6,261 bases of DNA from Thermodesulfobacteriota bacterium (GTDB lineage: Bacteria; Desulfobacterota; Thermodesulfobacteria; Thermodesulfobacteriales; Thermodesulfatatoraceae): assembly GCA_013154385.1 (NCBI GenBank), contig JAADCO010000021.1, forward strand, positions 1 to 6,261. The letters are read 5' to 3'. Within the stretch, counting starts at the first letter, position 1. Each line of letters begins with the position of its first letter. The notes beneath the pieces are model-generated. The model made no database searches and was not told the origin of the DNA. It saw only the letters and a list, made by a program, of their open reading frames with translations. Positions 1 through 3,496 of the stretch are shown one piece after another. Made by a program: the position numbers and the translations under genes.

Positions 1-1
1 G

Positions 2-163
2 AGGGTCTTCGTCAAGCCCATGTCCCTCGAAGAGGCCCTGGATCAGCTGCGCACCAGCGGAGAAGACTTCCTGGTCTTCAACAACTCTGACACGGATTCG
101 GTGAGCGTCCTCTGTCGCAAGGGGAAGGATGCCTACGTCTTGATCCTCCCCGAACTTTCCTAG
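2..163 (+). CDS. hpf: Ribosome hibernation promoting factor, long form, C-terminal end only (5' truncated by window)
   Basis: Only the last 53 codons are present, ending in TAG at 161-163; the start lies upstream of the window. The fragment begins RVFVKPMSLEEALDQL and continues with GEDFLVFNN, then a beta-rich stretch with VLCRKGKDAYVLI. This matches the C-terminal dimerisation domain of long Hpf proteins, whose usual pattern is KPMSxEEAxxQM, a DFFVFxN segment and a YRRxDGxYGLIEP-like end. In that family the N-terminal domain sits in the 30S decoding region and the C-terminal domain pairs two 70S ribosomes into inactive 100S dimers. The last residues (VLILPELS) fit the usual C-terminus, so the gene is probably intact. 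In many Proteobacteria hpf lies between rpoN and ptsN, and the next gene here is ptsN, which supports the call. The 14-base gap to ptsN suggests co-transcription. Confidence 0.85.
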   Translation, partial: RVFVKPMSLEEALDQLRTSGEDFLVFNNSDTDSVSVLCRKGKDAYVLILPELS

Positions 164-177
164 TAAATATAGCGCCC

Positions 178-636
178 ATGAAAATCTGCGATTGCCTTTC
201 CGACGAGTGCATCATTTGCGGGGTGAAGGCCAAGGACAAGTGGTCCTTCTTCAAGGAGATCTCCAAACCCCTTTCGAAGGTCCTTGGCCTTCCCCCGGAG
301 GAAATAGAAAAGGTCCTTGAGGAGAGGGAGCGTCTGGGAACCACGGCCATTGGCCACGAGATCGCCCTGCCCCACAGCCGGCTCCCGGGTCTGGACCGCA
401 TCGTCCTGGCCGTGGCCCTCAACAAGGAGGGCATTGATTTCGAGGCCCTGGACCGTAAGCCGGTGAAGGTGGTCTTCGTGGTGCTGGCGCCGGAGAACGA
501 GTCCCAGCGCTATCTCAAGATCCTCGCCCAGCTGGCCCGGTTGCTCAAAAATGAAAACTTCCGGCAAAGGCTCCTTTCCTGCCAGAGCCCGGAAGAGATC
601 AAAAAAGTCCTCTCCGAGGTGGATTACGAGTTCTGA
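178..636 (+). CDS. ptsN: Nitrogen-PTS EIIA component (EIIA-Ntr, PtsN)
   Basis: This 152-residue protein has the size and layout of the fructose/mannitol-type EIIA domain. The motif TAIGHEIALPHSRL (about residues 56-69) carries the expected phospho-accepting histidine, His66, equivalent to the His of the GIAIPHG motif in E. coli PtsN. The rest follows the family: FEALDRKPVKVVFVVLAPE, then the YLKILAQLARLL helix, and a C-terminal helix ending in EEIKKVL. In the known system PtsP and NPr pass phosphate from PEP to this cytosolic protein, which regulates rather than transports. The ATG at 178 is the only plausible start, because the N-terminus then aligns over its whole length with PtsN. No clear Shine-Dalgarno precedes it, so translation may be coupled to hpf, which ends 14 bases upstream. 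Unusual: four cysteines (4, 6, 11, 14) sit at the extreme N-terminus. rapZ follows directly. Confidence 0.93.
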   Translation: MKICDCLSDECIICGVKAKDKWSFFKEISKPLSKVLGLPPEEIEKVLEERERLGTTAIGHEIALPHSRLPGLDRIVLAVALNKEGIDFEALDRKPVKVVFVVLAPENESQRYLKILAQLARLLKNENFRQRLLSCQSPEEIKKVLSEVDYEF

Positions 637-655
637 AAACAACGCCATCCAGGTC

Positions 656-1507
656 GTGGTCATCACCGGTCTCTCGGGGTCGGGCAAGAGCACCGTCCTC
701 CGCGCCTTCGAAGACCTGGGCTACTTCTGCGTGGACAACCTGCCGGTGGCGCTCCTTCCGGCCTTCCTCGAGATAAAGGCCAAGGAGTCCCACGGCCCCA
801 AGAAGGTGGCCCTGGTCATGGATCTGCGGGAGGAGGGGTTCCTTGAGAGCTATCGGGAGATCTTCGAGCGGGTGAAAAAGGCCGGGCACCATCTCGAGAT
901 CATCTTCCTCGAGGCCAGCGACGAGGTCCTCATCGCGCGGTTTTCCCAGACCCGGCGCCCCCATCCCCTGGCCCCCAAAGGTTCCCTGGCCGAGGCCGTA
1001 AAGCTCGAAAGGGCCGCGCTCCAGGAGGTGCGCGAGATCGCCGATCTCGTCATCGACACCTCCGGATACAACGTCCATCAGCTCCGCCAGGAGATCAAGA
1101 ACCGCTACGGCGTGCGCCGGGACCTGGCCACACTCACCGTGCACTTCATCTCCTTCGGCTTCAAGTACGGCGTGCCGGCGGAGGCCCATCTGGTCTTCGA
1201 CGTGCGCTTCCTGCCCAATCCCTATTTCGTCCCGGAGCTCAAACCCTTTGACGGGCGCCAAGAAAAGGTGCGGGCCTACGTGCTCGAGAACGAATCGGGC
1301 AAACAGTTCCTGAGCCTCTGCGAGCAGTTCCTGCGCTTCCTCGTGCCGCAATACGAAAAGGAAGGGAAGTCCTATCTGGTCATCTGCATCGGTTGCACCG
1401 GCGGGCGGCATCGTTCGGTGGCGGTTGCCGAAGAACTGGGCCAGATGGTAAAAGAGTGGGGACACGACGTTCTGGTCACCCACCGGGACGTCTACAAGGA
1501 GGCTTAG
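656..1507 (+). CDS. rapZ: RapZ/YvcJ-family nucleotide-binding protein (RNase adapter in enterobacteria)
   Basis: Numbered from GTG 656, the protein has 283 residues (E. coli RapZ has 284). The Walker A loop GLSGSGKST is at 5-13, CVDNLP at 25-30, SFGFKYG at 166-172, FDVRFLPNPY at 181-190 and the C-terminal signature GCTGGRHRSV at 246-255. These are hallmarks of RapZ. In E. coli it binds glucosamine-6-phosphate through its C-terminal domain and guides RNase E to the sRNA GlmZ; elsewhere it is mainly known as a nucleotide-hydrolysing protein, so the RNA role cannot be assumed here. The start is uncertain. GTG 656 is the first GTG/TTG/ATG in frame after the ptsN stop, but it removes about three residues of the first beta strand (IQVVVITG). 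ATT at 623 would give 294 residues with a normal N-terminus. ATG 551 lies 86 bases inside ptsN and adds a basic, shadow-like tail. The neighbour ptsN is typical for this gene. Confidence 0.92.
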   Translation: MVITGLSGSGKSTVLRAFEDLGYFCVDNLPVALLPAFLEIKAKESHGPKKVALVMDLREEGFLESYREIFERVKKAGHHLEIIFLEASDEVLIARFSQTRRPHPLAPKGSLAEAVKLERAALQEVREIADLVIDTSGYNVHQLRQEIKNRYGVRRDLATLTVHFISFGFKYGVPAEAHLVFDVRFLPNPYFVPELKPFDGRQEKVRAYVLENESGKQFLSLCEQFLRFLVPQYEKEGKSYLVICIGCTGGRHRSVAVAEELGQMVKEWGHDVLVTHRDVYKEA

Positions 1508-1903
1508 ATGACCGGGATCATCGTTGCGGGTCACGGTCGCCTGCCGGAAGAACTGGTCACGGTGTGCGCCTTCATCCTCGGCAAAGTGGAAAAGATGCAG
1601 AGTCTTTCCGTGGACCCGGCAGATCCCGCGGAGAAGATCCACCAGGACTTCGCCCAGGCCATCGCCGAGGTGGACAGCGGTCAGGGGGTCCTCATCCTCA
1701 CCGACCTCTTCGGGGGCACCCCTTCCAACATGGCCCTCTCTTTTCTCAAAGAGGGCTACATCGAGGTCGTCTCCGGCGTGAATTTGGCCATGCTCATCAA
1801 GGCGGTCCAGAACCAGGAGAAACCACCCGGGGAGCTCGCCCCGCTGGTGGTGGAAGCCGGAAGACGGGCCATCACCCAGGCCTCGGACTTCCTCAATGCC
1901 TAA
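1508..1903 (+). CDS. Stand-alone PTS EIIA component, mannose/sorbose family
   Basis: This 131-residue protein opens MTGIIVAGHG, the typical first strand of the mannose-family EIIA fold, with the expected phosphorylation site at His9 (His10 in E. coli ManX). The second signature, LTDLFGGTPSN at residues 64-74, holds the conserved Asp66 that lies beside the histidine in this family. Its length equals one EIIA domain, so no EIIB is fused to it, and no EIIB, EIIC or EIID gene is in view. It begins immediately after the rapZ stop with a strong ribosome binding site (AAGGAGG at 1496-1502, five bases before ATG), so tight co-expression is expected. Together with ptsN this suggests a regulatory phosphorelay fed by PEP through EI and HPr encoded elsewhere. 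Transport-linked genes outside the window cannot be excluded. Sugar specificity cannot be read from the sequence, so no ManX symbol is given. Confidence 0.9.
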   Translation: MTGIIVAGHGRLPEELVTVCAFILGKVEKMQSLSVDPADPAEKIHQDFAQAIAEVDSGQGVLILTDLFGGTPSNMALSFLKEGYIEVVSGVNLAMLIKAVQNQEKPPGELAPLVVEAGRRAITQASDFLNA

Positions 1904-2342
1904 GCCGCGGCTGCGCCCGGCACGTTTAAGGGACCTCAAAGACATCCTCTTCATCGAACGCATCTCCTTCCCCACCCCTTGGACTCCCCTTCAATTCGGA
2001 AGCGAGTTCTTCAAAAAGGGCTCCCGCATCTGGGTGATCGAAGAGGCCGGGAAGATCCGCGGCTACGTGTGCTTCTGGGAGATCGCCGACGAGATCCATC
2101 TCGCCAACATCGCCGTCTCCCCGGAGAGGAGGCGCAAGGGGCTGGCCTCCTTCATGCTTCGCACCCTCGTCCGCTACGCCAAGAGACGGGGCTTTCGCCG
2201 CATCCTCCTTGAGGTGCGCGAAAGGAACCTCCCGGCCCAGAGGCTTTATGAGAAATTCGGTTTTCGAACGGATGGTCGGCGCCGATCTTATTATCCAGAC
2301 ACCGGGGAGGACGCCATCCTGATGTCTCTCTCCCTCGATTGA
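1896..2342 (+). CDS. rimI: GNAT N-acetyltransferase, RimI-like (ribosomal protein S18 alanine acetyltransferase)
   Basis: This 148-residue protein has the full GNAT order. The N-terminus has IERISFPTPWT (residues 20-30), which matches the RimI substrate-side motif. Strand 4 contains ANIAVSPERRRKGLA (70-84), the acetyl-CoA pyrophosphate-binding loop. The C-terminal part has LLEVRERNLPAQRLYEKFGF (104-123) and then a GRRRSYYPDTGEDAILM segment. Glu106 and Tyr118 fall where RimI has its catalytic base and acid, and the YY...EDA ending is characteristic of RimI rather than generic GNATs. In enterobacteria RimI acetylates the N-terminal alanine of S18; archaeal and some bacterial relatives act more broadly, so the substrate here is inferred. 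The ATG overlaps the EIIA stop by eight bases and no clear ribosome binding site is visible, which indicates translational coupling. It is the last gene of the hpf-ptsN-rapZ-EIIA run. Confidence 0.85.
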   Translation: MPKPRLRPARLRDLKDILFIERISFPTPWTPLQFGSEFFKKGSRIWVIEEAGKIRGYVCFWEIADEIHLANIAVSPERRRKGLASFMLRTLVRYAKRRGFRRILLEVRERNLPAQRLYEKFGFRTDGRRRSYYPDTGEDAILMSLSLD

Positions 2343-2402
2343 CGGGGACCTTTCGGGCCTTAATGTTCGAAATAGAGAGACCATTTTTCCAAAAAAGGAG
2401 GA
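2339..2402 (+). promoter_or_regulatory. Possible gap promoter and strong ribosome binding site
   Basis: TTGACG at 2339-2344, overlapping the rimI stop, is one base from the sigma-70 -35 consensus. TAATGT at 2361-2366, 16 bases further, is a poor -10 (3 of 6 matches). Short AT-rich stretches follow, and AAGGAGGA at 2395-2402 is a near-perfect Shine-Dalgarno five bases before the gap ATG. The ribosome site is convincing; the promoter is only a candidate. A separate promoter would make sense because glycolytic genes are normally expressed more strongly than ptsN-type genes. No convincing terminator hairpin was found between rimI and gap, so read-through is also possible. Confidence 0.35.
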
Positions 2403-2406
2403 CATC

Positions 2407-3411
2407 ATGGCGGTAAAAGTTGGGATTAACGGTTTTGGGCGTATCGGTCGCGCGGTATTTCGGGCCCATCTCAAATATCCTGAGTTCAAGGATATCGAGA
2501 TCGTGGGGATCAACGACCTCACCGACACGAGGACGCTCGCGCATCTCCTGAAGTACGACTCGGTCTTCGGCACCCTGCCCAACGAGGTGAAGTACACGGA
2601 AAACAGCCTCATCGTGGACGGCAAGGAGATCCGGGTCTTCTCCGAACCCGAACCGGGAAAGATTCCCTGGGGCGAAGTGGGCGCGGAGTACGTGGTGGAA
2701 TCCACGGGCCGCTTCACCGACGGCAACCTCGCGCGCGCCCATCTGGAAGCCGGGGCCAAGAAGGTCATCATCACCGCGCCGGCGAAGAACGAGGACTTCA
2801 CCGTGGTGCTCGGCGTGAACGAAGACGACTACGACCCCCTGAAGCATCACATCGTCTCAAACGCTTCCTGCACCACCAATTGTCTGGCGCCGGTGGCCAA
2901 GGTGCTCCTTGACAAGTTCGGGATCAAGCGCGGGCTGGTGACCACGGTGCACGCCTACACCAACGACCAGCGCATCCTCGACTTCCCCCACAAGGACCTG
3001 CGCCGGGCCCGGGCCGCAGCGGTCAACATGATCCCCACCAAGACCGGAGCCGCCGCGGCGGTGGGCAAGGTCATCCCCGAGCTCCAGGGGAAGTTCGACG
3101 GCCTGGCCGTGCGCGTACCCACACCCGACGTCTCCCTGGTGGACCTGGTGGCGGAACTCGAACGGGAGACCACGGTGACGGAGGTAAACGAGACCTTGAA
3201 GGCGGCCCAAAACCGCTATCTCGCTTACACCGAAGAGCCCCTGGTCTCTACCGATTTCCTGGGCAACCAGCACTCCTCCATCGTGGACGGACTCTGCACC
3301 CGGGTCATCGAAGGCCACATGGTGAAGGTCATGTCCTGGTACGACAACGAGTGGGGCTATTCCAACCGGGTGCTCGACCTCATCCTCTACATGGAATCGA
3401 AGAAGGTCTAA
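2407..3411 (+). CDS. gap: Glyceraldehyde-3-phosphate dehydrogenase, type I, NAD-dependent
   Basis: This 334-residue protein is a standard, full-length homotetramer-type GAPDH that interconverts glyceraldehyde-3-phosphate and 1,3-bisphosphoglycerate in the cytosol. The N-terminal Rossmann motif NGFGRIGR is at residues 8-15. The aspartate of GIND (near residue 37) is the usual NAD-selecting residue after strand 2. The active site SNASCTTNCLAP carries catalytic Cys155, and TTVHAYTNDQ carries catalytic His182. The S-loop reads QRILDFPHKDLRRARAAA; the proline before HKD fits NAD-type rather than chloroplast NADP-type enzymes, though a phenylalanine replaces the more common leucine just before it. 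The C-terminus has SWYDNEWGYSNRVLDL, the family signature. The start is fixed by a strong ribosome binding site. No pgk or tpi follows; the next gene is a large PEP-synthase-like protein, so this is not the classical gap-pgk-tpi operon. Confidence 0.97.
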   Translation: MAVKVGINGFGRIGRAVFRAHLKYPEFKDIEIVGINDLTDTRTLAHLLKYDSVFGTLPNEVKYTENSLIVDGKEIRVFSEPEPGKIPWGEVGAEYVVESTGRFTDGNLARAHLEAGAKKVIITAPAKNEDFTVVLGVNEDDYDPLKHHIVSNASCTTNCLAPVAKVLLDKFGIKRGLVTTVHAYTNDQRILDFPHKDLRRARAAAVNMIPTKTGAAAAVGKVIPELQGKFDGLAVRVPTPDVSLVDLVAELERETTVTEVNETLKAAQNRYLAYTEEPLVSTDFLGNQHSSIVDGLCTRVIEGHMVKVMSWYDNEWGYSNRVLDLILYMESKKV

Positions 3412-3496
3412 GGGACGCGGGGCTTTGCCCCGCTCCCCGACGGGGTTTCCCGAAACAGGGTAAAATATCCTTCAAAAGCAAACCGGGGACGTTTCC
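3412..3496 (+). promoter_or_regulatory. Leader between gap and the PPDK-like gene, with possible sequestration of the ribosome binding site
   Basis: This 85-base leader contains three copies of CGGGG (3418-3422, 3441-3445, 3484-3488) and two of CCCCG (3428-3432, 3435-3439). The third CGGGG is the likely ribosome binding site of the next gene, GGGGA at 3485-3489, seven bases before ATG 3497. It could pair over six bases with TCCCCG at 3434-3439. The terminator-like hairpins and a closed ribosome site are therefore mutually exclusive, which is a layout seen in attenuators. The repeats are short and the region is GC-rich, so chance is a real alternative. A TAAAAT at 3461-3466 could be a -10 box but has no -35 partner. 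Confidence 0.3.
3417..3448 (+). terminator. GC-rich hairpin pair after gap, possible terminator
   Basis: A perfect 7-bp stem, GCGGGGC (3417-3423) and GCCCCGC (3427-3433) with a TTT loop, begins five bases after the gap stop. It is followed by a second small stem, CCCC (3435-3438) with GGGG (3442-3445), and then TTT. The first hairpin lacks a T-tract and the second has only three Ts, so intrinsic termination may be partial. The two stems can also pair with each other, since CCCCG at 3428-3432 can bind CGGGG at 3441-3445. The sequence shows the structure; its activity is inferred. Confidence 0.5.

Noticed and set aside
612..640. A prfB-like +1 frameshift at GAG TTC TGA joining ptsN to rapZ (Shine-Dalgarno-like GAGGTGG upstream)
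   Set aside because: The spacing from the purine-rich stretch to the TTC TGA is much longer than the three bases needed in prfB, and the slip codon differs. Both products are complete as separate proteins.
599..1975. A 458-codon open frame on the minus strand across rapZ, EIIA and the start of rimI
   Set aside because: It lies opposite three clearly identified + strand genes and has a His/Gly/Asp/Glu-rich, motif-free sequence typical of an antisense shadow.
2343..2362. A terminator between rimI and gap around the GGGGACC...GGGCC run
   Set aside because: The G/C runs do not form a stable inverted repeat, and the T-run at 2384-2388 is not placed directly after a stem.
3438..3466. A promoter for the large gene based on TAAAAT at 3461-3466
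   Set aside because: The -10-like box is good (5 of 6) but nothing resembling TTGACA lies 15-19 bases upstream, so it is not listed as a promoter.
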